DNA from: Allokutzneria multivorans
Lineage (GTDB): Bacteria > Actinomycetota > Actinomycetes > Mycobacteriales > Pseudonocardiaceae
Assembly (NCBI RefSeq): GCF_039537405.1
Contig: NZ_BAABAL010000004.1
Location: 186,001-250,000, forward strand
Direction: 5' to 3'
DNA length: 64,000 nucleotides
Below are positions 32,723 to 42,344 of the stretch, piece after piece; position 1 is the first letter of the stretch, and every line of letters begins with the position of its first letter. A model generated the notes under the pieces. The model saw only the letters and a program-made list of their open reading frames with translations, was not told where the DNA came from and searched no databases. The translations under genes and the position numbers were made by a program.

Positions 32723-33976
32723 TCACGTGCGGGTGAGCAGGCGGTCGATCTCGATGAGCGCGCGCCCGGCCCCGTCCTCGACGGTGATCCGCCCGGACAG
32801 CTCGCGTGCGCGCAGGCGGTGCGTCGGCGAGGCGAGGGCCAGCCGGATCGCCGACGCCAGCCGCTCCGCGCTGAGCTTGCGGTAGGGCACGGGTTCCGGT
32901 CCCGCGCCGAGCTGCGCGATCCTGGCCGCCCAGAACGGCTGGTCGGTGATCACCGGGACGCCGGCCGTGGGCACTCCCGCGCGCAGCCCCGCCGCGGTGG
33001 TGCCCGCGCCGCAGTGGTGCACGACGGCGGCCATCTTCGGGAACAGCCACTCGTGCGGTGCCTCGCCGATGGTGATCACATCATCGTCCTCAATGGACAG
33101 ATCGGCCCAGCCGGCTTGGACGACGCCGCGAACTCCGGCCATCCGCAGCGCTGCGCGGACGACGTCGTTGAGCCGCGCGGAGTCCCCGGGGTTGCGGCTG
33201 CCGAAGCCGACGTAGACCGGCGGCGGCCCAGCGTCCAGGAAGTCGGTGAGCCGCTGCGGCGGAGTCCAGGCCGGATCGACGTGCGGCCACCAGAACCCGG
33301 TGACCTCCATGCCCGCGCGCCAGTCGGACGGGCGAGGCACCACCGACGGGCTGAACCCGTGCAGCACCGGCCACTTCCGCTCGGTCCACTCGCGGCGGAG
33401 CTCGACCGGGCGCTTCCTCGGCAGCCCGACCTTGCGGCGCAGCTCGGTGGTGGTGGAGTCGAACAGGCGGCCGATCGCGACGCTGGTCAGCTCCGAGACG
33501 GCGCGATTGCCAAGCCTGCCAAGGGATCTGCCCGCCGCCGCCAGCGGAGGGATCTCGCCGGTCGGCAGGATCGACTGGAGCAGCACGCCCATGCTCGGGA
33601 TGCCCATGCCCTCGGCGATCTGGTAGCCCAGCAACGCCGAACCGGACAGCAGCATCAGGTCGGTGCCCTGCTCGGCGGCGGCGAGCATGCCGTCGTTCAG
33701 CTCGCGCGACTCCTCGGCGAGCATGCTCAGGTAGCGGCCGATGCTCAGCGCGCCACCGGCTCCGCCCTGCCACCGCCTGCCCCGCTCGGTCGCGGCGGCG
33801 TCCCTGGGATCGCCCGGCAGCGCGCGGAACTCCAGCCCGGCGGCCCGGATCTGCGGCGCGAACCGCTCGGCGGCGGCGATGGCGACGCCGTGCCCCGCCT
33901 CGCGCAGCCGGAGGCCGAGCCCGGTGTACGGGGCCACGTCGCCCTGGGAGCCCACGGCGAGGATCAGTATCCGCAT
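32723..33976 (-). CDS. GT1-family glycosyltransferase (UGT/macrolide type)
   Basis: 417 residues of the GT-B fold. N-terminal acceptor domain starts MRILILAVGSQGDVAPYTGL, the glycine-rich opening of sterol/macrolide GTs; the C-terminal donor domain has VYVGFGSRNP and the PSPG-like block VVHHCGAGTTAAGLRAGVPT...PVITDQPFWAARI. It probably transfers a sugar from a UDP- or TDP-sugar to a lipid, sterol-like or polyketide aglycone. No deoxysugar genes are present, so a primary-metabolism sugar donor is likely. Confidence 0.92.
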   Translation of the reverse strand: MRILILAVGSQGDVAPYTGLGLRLREAGHGVAIAAAERFAPQIRAAGLEFRALPGDPRDAAATERGRRWQGGAGGALSIGRYLSMLAEESRELNDGMLAAAEQGTDLMLLSGSALLGYQIAEGMGIPSMGVLLQSILPTGEIPPLAAAGRSLGRLGNRAVSELTSVAIGRLFDSTTTELRRKVGLPRKRPVELRREWTERKWPVLHGFSPSVVPRPSDWRAGMEVTGFWWPHVDPAWTPPQRLTDFLDAGPPPVYVGFGSRNPGDSARLNDVVRAALRMAGVRGVVQAGWADLSIEDDDVITIGEAPHEWLFPKMAAVVHHCGAGTTAAGLRAGVPTAGVPVITDQPFWAARIAQLGAGPEPVPYRKLSAERLASAIRLALASPTHRLRARELSGRITVEDGAGRALIEIDRLLTRT

Positions 33977-34295
33977 GGCTCGGATGTTGCCATTTCAAAT
34001 GCGCCGAGAACAGTCTGTGAGGGGGTGTCGCGGATCGGTATGGCATTTTCAGAAAAGACCGGTGCGTGAACCCCGCAAAAATGATGACAGATCTGGCCGC
34101 TGTGCAAGCAAAATGTCCGTATCTTGCCCCTAGTCGCAGGTCCCAAGCTTGTAGGGGTTGAGGTGCTCCGACCGTGCTTGCTAGCGTCCGCTCTCATCGC
34201 GACGGCCGGGCTGGGGAGCCCGAATGGCGCGAGACTCACCCTCCTATTCGTGTGCCCGTCGCACAAAATGCTTTGCCAAGCGGAGGAAAAACTTC
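33977..34295. promoter_or_regulatory. Divergent promoter region of the biosynthetic gene cluster
   Basis: 319 bp without a gene and with lower GC. A plausible sigma-70-like promoter for the rightward operon is TTGAGG (34158-34163), an 18-bp spacer and TAGCGT (34182-34187), about 109 bp before the ATG. An inverted pair CCCCTA/TAGGGG brackets 34126-34156. No pathway-specific regulator gene is found in the cluster, so control may be from elsewhere. Confidence 0.45.
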
Positions 34296-36938
34296 ATGCA
34301 CGTACTGACGAGCGACACTTCCTCTGGGGAGAAGGGGCGACTCGCCGGTGCGAAGGCCCGCCATCTGCGCGAGCTGGCCCGGGGTGGCATCGACGTGCCG
34401 CCGTGGTCGGTGCTCGGGCTCGACGTCTTCGCCGCGTTCCTGCGCGGCGAGGGGCTCGAACGCGGGCTGAGCGCACTGCTGTCGGAGACGACCCTGGACA
34501 ACGCCGGTGAGCAGGCACGCCTGATCGCCGAGCTGATCGAAGGGGCCGGCCTGCCCGACGAGGTCACCGAGCTGATCGAGCGCGCCCATGGGGACGTGGG
34601 CGCCGACCGGGTCGCCGTGCGGTCCTCCGGGGCCGAGGAGGACGGCGCGGAGTTCTCCTTCGCGGGCCAGTTCTCCTCCTACCTCAACGTGATCGGCCTG
34701 GACGACGTCGCCCGGCGGGTCCGCGGTTGCTGGGCCTCGGCGTTCACCGAGCGCTCACTGCACTACCGGCTGCGCAACGGCCTTCCGCTGCGAGCCGACG
34801 GCGTCGCGGTGATCATCCAGGCGATGGTGCCCGCCGAGCGCAGCGGTGTTCTGTTCACCGCGAACCCGGTCAACGGCTCACGCGCGCAGTACGTGATCAG
34901 CGCCGCGTACGGGCTGGGCGAGGGCTTGGTCTCCGGCGCGGTCGACGCCGACACCGTGGTGCTCGACGCCGCGAGCGGCGCGGTGGTGGAGACCGTCATC
35001 GGTGACAAGCAGGAGCGCTACCACCCTGCGGAGGACGCTTCCGGCTACCTGGTCAGCGAGGTGGACGCGGCCAAGCGAGAGGCGCTTTCCCTGTCGGGGC
35101 GGGACATCGCGCGGTTGCACGAGGCCGGGCGGCGGATCGCGGAGCTGTTCGGCGGTCCGCAGGACATCGAGTGGGCCGTGCACGCCGACCGCCTGTGGAT
35201 CTTGCAGAGCAGGCCGATCACGTCGCCGTTGCAGGAGATCCCCTCGGGCGAGCAGCGGATCTGGGACAACTCCAACATCATCGAGAGCTTCAGCGGCATC
35301 GTCTCGCCGCTGACCTACAGCTTCGCCTCCAGCGTCTACGGCAAGGTCTACCGGCACTACGCGATGGCGTTGGGTGTGCCCGCGGCCGAGCTGCGCCAGA
35401 TGGACGAGTGGTTGCCGACGATGCTCGGCTACTTCCACGGCCGGGTCTACTACAACCTCCTGCACTGGTACCGGATGGTGCGGCTCGCGCCGGTGTACCG
35501 GCTCAACCGCAAGGTTCTTGAGGTCTCGCTCGGCGTCGAGGAGTCGCTCGACGACGACCTGGCGAACTCGCTGCACCCGTACAAACCACGCGCGCTCGTT
35601 CGCCTGCGCACCACCATTGGCTTCACCAAGCGGTTCCTGGGGATGAACCGCTCCGTTGACGGGTTCCTGCGGTACTTCTACGACGCTTACAAGGTCTTCG
35701 ACAACGTGGACTACGACTCGCTGTCCGGCGAGGAGGTCTACCGGCGCTTCCGTGCACTGGAGCGCGACCTGATCGAGAAGTGGGGCCCGATGATGGCCCT
35801 GGACGCCTCGATCCTGCTGTCCTTCGGAACCCTCTACCTGCTGACCAAGCGGTGGTTGCCGGACGCGCCGGAGTGGTTCAACTGGGCCGCCGCGAGCCCG
35901 GGAACCGGCGTGGAATCGGCCGAGCCCGTCAAAGCCCTGGCCGCGCTCGCCGCGACGGTGCGGGCCGACGCCGAGCTGCGCGAGATCGTCGAGAAGACCG
36001 ACCCGGAGCAGACCGCCCAGGCATTGGCGGACGCGGGGCACACCGCGTTCCTCGCGGCGATCGAGGACTACGTGTCCCGCTTCGGCTACCGCAGCCTGGA
36101 CGAACTGAAGCTCGAAGTGCCTGACCTGCATGAGGACCCGGCCACGCTGTACGTGATGCTGCGCGAAGCCCTGCCAGAGGTCAGCACCGCTCAGCCGGAA
36201 CAGGCTCAGTCCTATTTGGACAAGCACCTGCGCGGCCCGAAGCGGTGGCTCTACGAGATCGTGCGCCGCAAGACCAGCACCTGCCTCGCCGATCGGGAGC
36301 GTCTGCGCTTCGCCCGTACGCGTGCTTTTGGCTCAGCGAAGCGGATGTTGCGCGCGATGGGCCGAGACTTGGCGCGTACGGGCAGGCTCGACGACTGGCG
36401 CGACGTGTTCTTCCTCCGCTTGGAGGAGCTGCGCGGCACGTTCGAGGGCACCATCGCGCACACGGAGCTGAAGCACCTCGTTGCCCTGCGCCGCAAGCAA
36501 CAGGACGAGGACGCCAAGCTAGTTGCCCCGTCGCGCTTCACCACGTACGGCACTCCGGGGAATCTGGAGCAGGCTGGGTGGTCCTCACAACACGCTGGTC
36601 CGAGCGGCAAGAAAGAGTTCCGGGGAACGCCGTCGTGCCCCGGCGTCGTCGAAGGCCGCGCCGTCGTGACCGACGTACCGCGCGAGGTGGACGGCGGAAT
36701 CCTGCTGACCTACCGCACGGACCCGGGTTGGGTGGCCACGCTGCCCACCGCCTCCGCGCTGGTGATCGAGCGCGGCAGTCCGCTGACGCACGTCGCGATC
36801 GTGGCGCGGGAGCTGGGAATTCCGACCGTCGTCCAAGTCAAGGACATCACCAGGGAGATCCAGACCGGCATGCGCGTCCGGCTCGACGGCGCCGCCGGAA
36901 CGATCACCGTGCTGTCCTCGGGAGGCGACGATGAGTGA
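34296..36938 (+). CDS. PEP synthase/rifampin phosphotransferase-like protein
   Basis: 880 residues. N-terminal ATP-binding PEP/pyruvate-binding domain: GGIDVPPWSVLG, VRSSGAEEDGAEFSFAGQFS, SGVLFTANPVNGSRAQYVIS and DIEWAVHADRLWILQSRPI. A long middle domain lacks familiar motifs. The C-terminal swivelling phosphohistidine domain has GSPLTHVAIVARELGIPTVV with the catalytic His. The order ATP-grasp, substrate domain, His domain is that of rifampin phosphotransferases, which move the beta-phosphate of ATP to a hydroxyl. In this cluster it may phosphorylate an intermediate. RBS GGAGG is at 34281-34285. Overlaps the next gene by 8 nt. Confidence 0.85.
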   Translation: MHVLTSDTSSGEKGRLAGAKARHLRELARGGIDVPPWSVLGLDVFAAFLRGEGLERGLSALLSETTLDNAGEQARLIAELIEGAGLPDEVTELIERAHGDVGADRVAVRSSGAEEDGAEFSFAGQFSSYLNVIGLDDVARRVRGCWASAFTERSLHYRLRNGLPLRADGVAVIIQAMVPAERSGVLFTANPVNGSRAQYVISAAYGLGEGLVSGAVDADTVVLDAASGAVVETVIGDKQERYHPAEDASGYLVSEVDAAKREALSLSGRDIARLHEAGRRIAELFGGPQDIEWAVHADRLWILQSRPITSPLQEIPSGEQRIWDNSNIIESFSGIVSPLTYSFASSVYGKVYRHYAMALGVPAAELRQMDEWLPTMLGYFHGRVYYNLLHWYRMVRLAPVYRLNRKVLEVSLGVEESLDDDLANSLHPYKPRALVRLRTTIGFTKRFLGMNRSVDGFLRYFYDAYKVFDNVDYDSLSGEEVYRRFRALERDLIEKWGPMMALDASILLSFGTLYLLTKRWLPDAPEWFNWAAASPGTGVESAEPVKALAALAATVRADAELREIVEKTDPEQTAQALADAGHTAFLAAIEDYVSRFGYRSLDELKLEVPDLHEDPATLYVMLREALPEVSTAQPEQAQSYLDKHLRGPKRWLYEIVRRKTSTCLADRERLRFARTRAFGSAKRMLRAMGRDLARTGRLDDWRDVFFLRLEELRGTFEGTIAHTELKHLVALRRKQQDEDAKLVAPSRFTTYGTPGNLEQAGWSSQHAGPSGKKEFRGTPSCPGVVEGRAVVTDVPREVDGGILLTYRTDPGWVATLPTASALVIERGSPLTHVAIVARELGIPTVVQVKDITREIQTGMRVRLDGAAGTITVLSSGGDDE

Positions 36939-38565
36939 GTACCTGCGAGGCTGGCTGCAACGGCCGAACTCGGACCGGGGCATCCACCTGGCGCTCGACG
37001 CCGGCGGCTGGGAACGGCTCAGTTACGCCGAGCTGGCGAGCGCGGCCAGGCGCACGGCCGCCGCGCTGATCGAGGACGGGGTCCGTCCCGGCGACGTCGT
37101 CTGCGTGCTCATGCCGACCGGATTTCCGTGCATCACCAGCTTCTTCGGGGTGTGGGCGGCCGGGGCGACGGTGTGCCTCATCCCGCCTCCCGCGTTCGTC
37201 GGCGAGGACGACTACGTGGCGCACGTGGGCCGCATCCTGGCTCAGGCGCAGCCGAAGCTCCTGGTCACTTCGACCGAGCTGGAGCACTTCGCCGGGCGAG
37301 CGCTCAACGAGGCAGGACTGGACCAGAAGCCTTGGCCGCACAGGGAAGCGGCGACCGAAGCCGATGTGCAGCCGGCCGGAGATCTGGCGTTGTTGCAGTT
37401 CACCTCCGGCTCCAGCGGCACTCCGCGCGGGGTGCAGGTGACATGGGTGAACCTCACGGCCAACATCGAGCTGATCCGGAGCTGGACCGACTGGCGGGAT
37501 GACGATCGGACCGCGTCCTGGCTGCCGCTCTACCACGACATGGGGCTCATCGGGTGCCTGCTGACACCGGTGTGCAGCCAGGGAGACCTTTGGTTGATGC
37601 GGCCGGTGCAGTTCATCCGCGATCCCGCGCGGTGGCTGGAGTGCTTGACCTTTGCCCAGCACACTGCCGCTCCGCCCTTCGCCTTCGACTACCTGACGCG
37701 GCGCCTCCACCCGGAACATCTGTCCACAATGGATCTGAGCGGGTGGCGGACCGCGATCATCGGTGCTGAGCCGGTCGACCCGGACGCCCTGGAGCGCTTC
37801 GCCGCGCTCGCCGCGCCCGCAGGCTTCTCGCCATCTGCCTACCTGCCCGCCTACGGCCTCGCCGAAGCGACGCTCGCGGTGAGCGCGCACACGGCAACCG
37901 AAGCGCCGCCGGTGATCCGACCGGACAGCGCCTCGATGAGGTTCGGCGAAGTCGTTGTGGTGGAACAGGAACGCAAGCTCGGTGATCCCACGACGGACGG
38001 CGAAGGCGGCTGGCTGGTCGGCTGCGGTTCCGCGACCGGCGTGCGCGTCCTGGACGAGGGCGGCGCGGTGCTCGACGAGGGGCGCCTCGGCGAGATCGAG
38101 GTCCACGGCACCTCCGTCGCGGTCGGCTACCGAGGCGGGCACGAACACGCCTCCACGCGCTTCGTGGGCCGCGCGGTCCGCACCGGAGACGCCGGGTTCA
38201 TCCACAAAGGACAGCTCTACGTGCTCGGCAGGATGGGCGACAGCCTCAAGGTCCGAGGGCGCAGTGTGTACGCGGAGGACCTGGAGGCGAAGGTCTCGGC
38301 GGCGACGCGCATGCGCCGTGGCCGCTTCGCCGTCGTGAGCACGGTCCCCAGCGGAGTCGCACTGTTCGCCGAAGCCGCCGAGGGTGGCTGGATCGACGAC
38401 GCCTCGACCGTGCTGCGCAACGAACTCGGCCCGGACGTGCCGATCAGCGTCGTGATCGGCAGCAGCGGCCTCATCCGCAAGACCTCCAGCGGCAAACCGA
38501 AGAGACGGCACATGTGGGAACAGTTCCAAGCGGGCGAGCTGGCCGGGGCGCGGGTGGCGCGATGA
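36931..38565 (+). CDS. Fatty acyl-AMP ligase (FAAL-like)
   Basis: 544 residues of the ANL superfamily with FAAL-specific features: LLQFTSGSSGTPRGV, ASWLPLYHDMGLIGCLLTP (HDMGL motif), AEPVDPDALERF and YLPAYGLAEATLAVS. The C-terminal domain has RTGDAGFIHKGQLYVLGRMG and a final Lys-rich RKTSSGKPKRRHM. FAALs activate carboxylic acids as acyl-adenylates for transfer to an ACP rather than CoA; a free-standing ACP is encoded two genes later. It starts inside the preceding gene's 3' end and overlaps the next start by 4 nt. Confidence 0.9.
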   Translation: MSEYLRGWLQRPNSDRGIHLALDAGGWERLSYAELASAARRTAAALIEDGVRPGDVVCVLMPTGFPCITSFFGVWAAGATVCLIPPPAFVGEDDYVAHVGRILAQAQPKLLVTSTELEHFAGRALNEAGLDQKPWPHREAATEADVQPAGDLALLQFTSGSSGTPRGVQVTWVNLTANIELIRSWTDWRDDDRTASWLPLYHDMGLIGCLLTPVCSQGDLWLMRPVQFIRDPARWLECLTFAQHTAAPPFAFDYLTRRLHPEHLSTMDLSGWRTAIIGAEPVDPDALERFAALAAPAGFSPSAYLPAYGLAEATLAVSAHTATEAPPVIRPDSASMRFGEVVVVEQERKLGDPTTDGEGGWLVGCGSATGVRVLDEGGAVLDEGRLGEIEVHGTSVAVGYRGGHEHASTRFVGRAVRTGDAGFIHKGQLYVLGRMGDSLKVRGRSVYAEDLEAKVSAATRMRRGRFAVVSTVPSGVALFAEAAEGGWIDDASTVLRNELGPDVPISVVIGSSGLIRKTSSGKPKRRHMWEQFQAGELAGARVAR

Positions 38566-40166
38566 TCCTGACCGAGGACCAGCTCCAGGCGCTGCTGGAC
38601 ACGACGATGGAGCGGATCGACGCGGGGCCGGAGTACGCGGTCGTGCTGGAGGGCTCCATCGCCGAGGGGTTCGGCAACTCCTCCTCCGACATCGACTTCC
38701 TGCTGATCGCCGACAGCGACGCCGACCTGCCGACCATGCCGTCGGTGCTGTTCGTCGACGGCCGCAGGGTCGAGGTCCGCACGCGCTCCGTCCGCCAGCT
38801 CACCCAGCAGTTCGACAGGGTGATCGCGGCGGGCAACCGGGTGTCCACACTGGACGAGGATCTGCTCAACCGGTGTCAGCGCATGCTGCGGAGCTTTCCC
38901 CTGCGCCGCAAGGACCTCGTCGGCAAGATCAAGGATCAGCTGCCGTTCGAGTCCTTCTGCGCCGTCATGCACAAGTGGTGGGCGCACCGCGCGCGGCACT
39001 GCCTGCGCCACGCGAGCGCGCTGACGGTACTGGGCCAGCACGAGGAGGCCCTGAGCTGGGGGCGCGCCGGGCTCACCCAGAGCATGAAGTCCTGGGCGGC
39101 GGGCAAGGGGGAGACCTACCTCGAACCCAAGTGGCTTTCGTTGCAGCTGGACCGCGCGGGCGAGGTGTCCGTGCGCGACCGATACTTCGAGTTGATCTCG
39201 TCAGCTGACGTCGGCGCCTCCGACTGCGTGGAGTTCGCCGCGCGCGTCGGGATCACGGGGTGCACGTATGAGCCGGAGCGGCTGACTGTCGAGCGTGCGC
39301 CCGGTGTCACCACGTGGCGCACTGGTGCACGTACGCATGTCGTGCGTGGCAAGCAGGACGTCTTCGCGTTGGGCGCCAACACCGCCAAGGTGTGGGGCTC
39401 TGTGGTGTTCGGCCGTCCTCTTGCTGCTCCCACTCCGGAGGCCGGGGCGATCATCGCGAGGTTCCTCCGGCTGGGGTTGATCCGGCTGAGCTGGCGCGGT
39501 GCCGGGACGCTGGTCCCCGCGCTGCCGCTCGCCGCTCCGGCCGGGCCTTTGTCGCCGCCGCCGAGCGCCGCCGCTCCCGTCCTCACCGTCGGCGGGGCTC
39601 CGGTGACCGGCGTGGATGCGATCGACCTGCTTCCTCTGCCTGCCAAGCGGTTCGGTGCCTCGGCCATGACGCTGGTGTGGTCGAACGTGCTCATCGAGAA
39701 CGCCAAGGAAGACCTGACCGGCGCGCTCGACCGGCAGCAGTGGCGGGTCGCGGAGCTGGTCACGCGGCGGATGGTGCAGGTCAGCCTGCGCAGCCTGCTC
39801 AGCGCCTACGGCGTCAACCCGCTGCCGCCGGACGACGACCTGGTGCGGCGGCTCGACCTCCTGCCCGACACCGGCTTGGCTGCACCGGCGCGGGAGCTGG
39901 AGTCGGTGCGCGTCAGCACGCCCGAGGAGGGCCGCAGTGCGCTGAAGCGCTTGGAGGAGTTCGTCGCCGCCGTGCGCGCGATCACCGGGGCAGGGCTGTT
40001 CCCGTCCTCGTTCGACTCCGCCGACACCTGGCGGTCCACTTTGGACATCGGATACGACTGGCTGCGCCTCGGCGCGTACCTGGACGCCGACCTGCCGCTG
40101 ACCGAGGCGCAGGACCTGCTCTCCAGCGGCGGCGCGCAGCCCCACCTCACGGGAGGCAAGACATGA
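38562..40166 (+). CDS. Nucleotidyltransferase-domain protein of unknown role
   Basis: 534 residues. The N-terminal ~100 residues carry the Pol-beta-type motif GSIAEGFGNSSSDIDFLLI (GSxxxGxxxxxSDxD), with a third acidic residue possible in RRVEVRTRS. The remaining ~430 residues are mostly helical and not recognised; they contain a KWWAHRARHCLRHA segment and a Pro/Ala-rich linker (about 325-350). It could transfer a nucleotide to a pathway intermediate or carrier, which would fit the neighbouring kinase-like proteins. ATGA overlaps occur at both ends. Confidence 0.75.
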   Translation: MILTEDQLQALLDTTMERIDAGPEYAVVLEGSIAEGFGNSSSDIDFLLIADSDADLPTMPSVLFVDGRRVEVRTRSVRQLTQQFDRVIAAGNRVSTLDEDLLNRCQRMLRSFPLRRKDLVGKIKDQLPFESFCAVMHKWWAHRARHCLRHASALTVLGQHEEALSWGRAGLTQSMKSWAAGKGETYLEPKWLSLQLDRAGEVSVRDRYFELISSADVGASDCVEFAARVGITGCTYEPERLTVERAPGVTTWRTGARTHVVRGKQDVFALGANTAKVWGSVVFGRPLAAPTPEAGAIIARFLRLGLIRLSWRGAGTLVPALPLAAPAGPLSPPPSAAAPVLTVGGAPVTGVDAIDLLPLPAKRFGASAMTLVWSNVLIENAKEDLTGALDRQQWRVAELVTRRMVQVSLRSLLSAYGVNPLPPDDDLVRRLDLLPDTGLAAPARELESVRVSTPEEGRSALKRLEEFVAAVRAITGAGLFPSSFDSADTWRSTLDIGYDWLRLGAYLDADLPLTEAQDLLSSGGAQPHLTGGKT

Positions 40167-40396
40167 GCGCACAGGCCGAGGTGGCGAAGGTCGTCGCGGC
40201 GATGGCGCCGAACCAGGGTGTCGCGATCACCGCCGACAGCTCGCTGACCGCCGACCTGGGCTACGACTCCCTGCGGCTGATGGAGCTGACCATGGCTCTG
40301 GAGAAGCACTTCGAGCTCCAGCCGGTGGACTTCGAGCGCGCCGCGACGGTCACCACCGTCGCCGACGTGACCCGCCTGGTCGAGGAGGCCGCATGA
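40163..40396 (+). CDS. Acyl carrier protein
   Basis: 77 residues, four-helix carrier-protein pattern, with the phosphopantetheine attachment Ser in LGYDSLRLMEL (D-S-L). Free-standing and co-translated (ATGA at both ends) between the nucleotidyltransferase and the SDR reductase genes. It is the likely acceptor of the FAAL-activated acyl chain and the carrier for later steps. Confidence 0.92.
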   Translation: MSAQAEVAKVVAAMAPNQGVAITADSSLTADLGYDSLRLMELTMALEKHFELQPVDFERAATVTTVADVTRLVEEAA

Positions 40397-41457
40397 GCAC
40401 GATCCTGGTCACCGGGGCCACCGGGCTGGTCGGCTCCGAAGTCGTGGCGCGCCTGGTGAAAGCCGGACACGACGTGCTCGCTCTCGTGCACCGGCAGCAG
40501 GTCCTGCTCAGGAACAACGGCACGGCGCTGCGCTCGGGGGACGTCACCCTGGTGCCCGGCGACGTCACCAAGCCGCGCCTGGGCTTGCCGTCCCGCATCG
40601 CGTCCACTGTGGACAAGGTCGTGCACTGCGCGGCGATCACCGACTTCGGCCGGGCGCGCGAGGTCTACCAGTCGATCAACGTCGACGGCACCGCCAACGT
40701 CGCCGAACTCGCGGCCGGGCTCGGTGTGCCGCTGGTGCATGTTGGCACCGCCTACGTCTGCGGTGAGCGGGACGGCGTCGCGCTGGAGTCGGATCTCGAC
40801 GTCGGCCAGCGCTTCGCGAACGCCTACGAGGAGAGCAAGCTCCAGGCGGAGACCTTGGTGCACAAGGCCCGCGCCAACGGCTTGGCGGCGGCGGTCGTGC
40901 GGCCGAGCATCGTCGTCGGGGCCGAGCGCACCGGTGTCGTGAGGGACTTCAAGAACCTGTACGTGGTGCTGAAGCTGACCACCGAGGGCAAGGTCCGCTC
41001 CATTCCCGGGCACTACGACGCCAACCTGGACCTCGTCCCGGTGGACTACGTCGCGGACCTCATCGTCGAGGTCGCTGAGCGCTTCGCCGAAGCCGAGGGC
41101 AAGACCTTCCACGCGGTCGGCAAAGCGTTGACGCTACGGGACTTCTCGGATGTGCTCGCCGAGTACCCGTCGTTCACCGTGCCCCGGTTCGTGCCGCCGT
41201 CGAGCTTCGACGCGCAGCGGCTGCCGGTGGGGGAGCGGATGTACTACGAGCGGGTGGCCTCGCTGTACGAGAGCTACTTCCAGCGCCGGGTCCACTTCGA
41301 CACCAGCACCGCCGATGCGTTCCGCCGCCGCAAGGCGCCGGTGGGCGGTCAGGTGTACCTGCGCAGGCTGCTCGACCACTGCCTCAAAGTCGGCTATCTC
41401 GGTGCCCCGCTGCCGAGCTTCACCGAAGTGCTGTCCACATTGGACGGTGATGCGTGA
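40393..41457 (+). CDS. Extended SDR / thioester-reductase-like NAD(P)-dependent enzyme
   Basis: 354 residues. Rossmann opening ILVTGATGLVGSEVVARLV; the active-site region HVGTAYVCGERDG supplies the Thr/Ser and the Tyr, and NAYEESKLQAE the YxxxK pair. The overall layout (VVHCAAITDFGRAREVYQSI, then VRPSIVVG) is that of carboxylic-acid-reductase R-domains and fatty acyl-CoA reductases. It may release an ACP-bound acyl chain reductively as an aldehyde or alcohol, or reduce a keto group. Confidence 0.82.
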   Translation: MSTILVTGATGLVGSEVVARLVKAGHDVLALVHRQQVLLRNNGTALRSGDVTLVPGDVTKPRLGLPSRIASTVDKVVHCAAITDFGRAREVYQSINVDGTANVAELAAGLGVPLVHVGTAYVCGERDGVALESDLDVGQRFANAYEESKLQAETLVHKARANGLAAAVVRPSIVVGAERTGVVRDFKNLYVVLKLTTEGKVRSIPGHYDANLDLVPVDYVADLIVEVAERFAEAEGKTFHAVGKALTLRDFSDVLAEYPSFTVPRFVPPSSFDAQRLPVGERMYYERVASLYESYFQRRVHFDTSTADAFRRRKAPVGGQVYLRRLLDHCLKVGYLGAPLPSFTEVLSTLDGDA

Positions 41458-42344
41458 TGGCGCACGGAGAACTGCTTTCGCCGAAGCTGAGCCAAGATCC
41501 GGCCAAGCGTGAACTGTTCGGCGCTGACACGTACTACCTGGAGAGCGCGGAGCAGCTGGCCGCGATGGCTGATGTCGAGGACTTCGCTTACCAGCACGCG
41601 GTCCTGCTGTTGAAGCCGGACGCGGTCGCGGCTCGACAGCTTCTTCAGACCGTAGACTGGTTGCCCGCCAACGGGTTTCGGATCGTGGCGGCCGAGCGGG
41701 TCGCGCTGACCCGGCACGTCGTGCGTGGTCTCTGGTACTTCCAGTGGAACTTGGCCACGCCGGAGCGGCGGTGGCTGGCGGAGCTGTTGACCGCCGCGTC
41801 GGACTCGCTCGTTTTGGTGGTGCGGGCTGATGAGGACAAGGTGCCTGCGTCGGTGTTGTTGACCGATCGCAAGGGGCCGACCGCTCCGGCCGCGCGCGTT
41901 CCGGGTCAGCTGCGCTACGAACTCGGCCGTTACAGCTACCTGCTGAACCTGGTGCACACACCCGACGAGCCCGCAGACGTGGTGCGCGAGCTAGGTGTCT
42001 ACTTTGGACACGGTGAGCGCGCCCAGGTCTTCGCCTCCGCGCTGAGCGGTGCGGACTGCTCCGACCGCGCCCGCGAACTCGCCGATCAGCTCTACCGCGA
42101 GAGCAGGCCGAAGGACCTCAGCCTGGAACCGGCGGTCGCCCGGCTCGCCGACGTGGTCGGTGCCGCACCCGGGACCGACCCGCGCGAGCTGCTGGACGCG
42201 GTGCGGCGGGACGGCGTCGAGGTCGACCCGTGGGACCTGGTGATCGTCGGTTCGCACGTGCTTCCCATGAAACGCAAGCAGTTCTCTCCCGTTCTCGACG
42301 CGAGCTCGGTCGAGGCCTGGCTCACCGGTGGATGTGACTCATGA
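41457..42344 (+). CDS. Nucleoside-diphosphate-kinase-like protein
   Basis: 295 residues. Residues about 40-185 resemble NDK: AVLLLKPDAVAARQLLQTVD, GFRIVAAERVAL, a V-R-x-x...R-x-x-L-G-R region (PGQLRYELGRYSYLLNLVH), where the NDK catalytic His falls in N-x-V-H, then PADVVRELGVYF, matching the A-x-x-E-I-x-x-F-F end. The final ~100 residues are extra. Ordinary NDKs are about 140 residues and housekeeping, so this is a long, divergent, cluster-specific version. It could phosphorylate a nucleotide-linked or diphosphate intermediate. TGATG overlap with the SDR gene. Confidence 0.72.
   Translation: MAHGELLSPKLSQDPAKRELFGADTYYLESAEQLAAMADVEDFAYQHAVLLLKPDAVAARQLLQTVDWLPANGFRIVAAERVALTRHVVRGLWYFQWNLATPERRWLAELLTAASDSLVLVVRADEDKVPASVLLTDRKGPTAPAARVPGQLRYELGRYSYLLNLVHTPDEPADVVRELGVYFGHGERAQVFASALSGADCSDRARELADQLYRESRPKDLSLEPAVARLADVVGAAPGTDPRELLDAVRRDGVEVDPWDLVIVGSHVLPMKRKQFSPVLDASSVEAWLTGGCDS

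Noticed and set aside
41457..42344. Housekeeping ndk gene
   Set aside because: Length is doubled and the sequence is divergent, and it is embedded in a biosynthetic operon; reported as NDK-like only.
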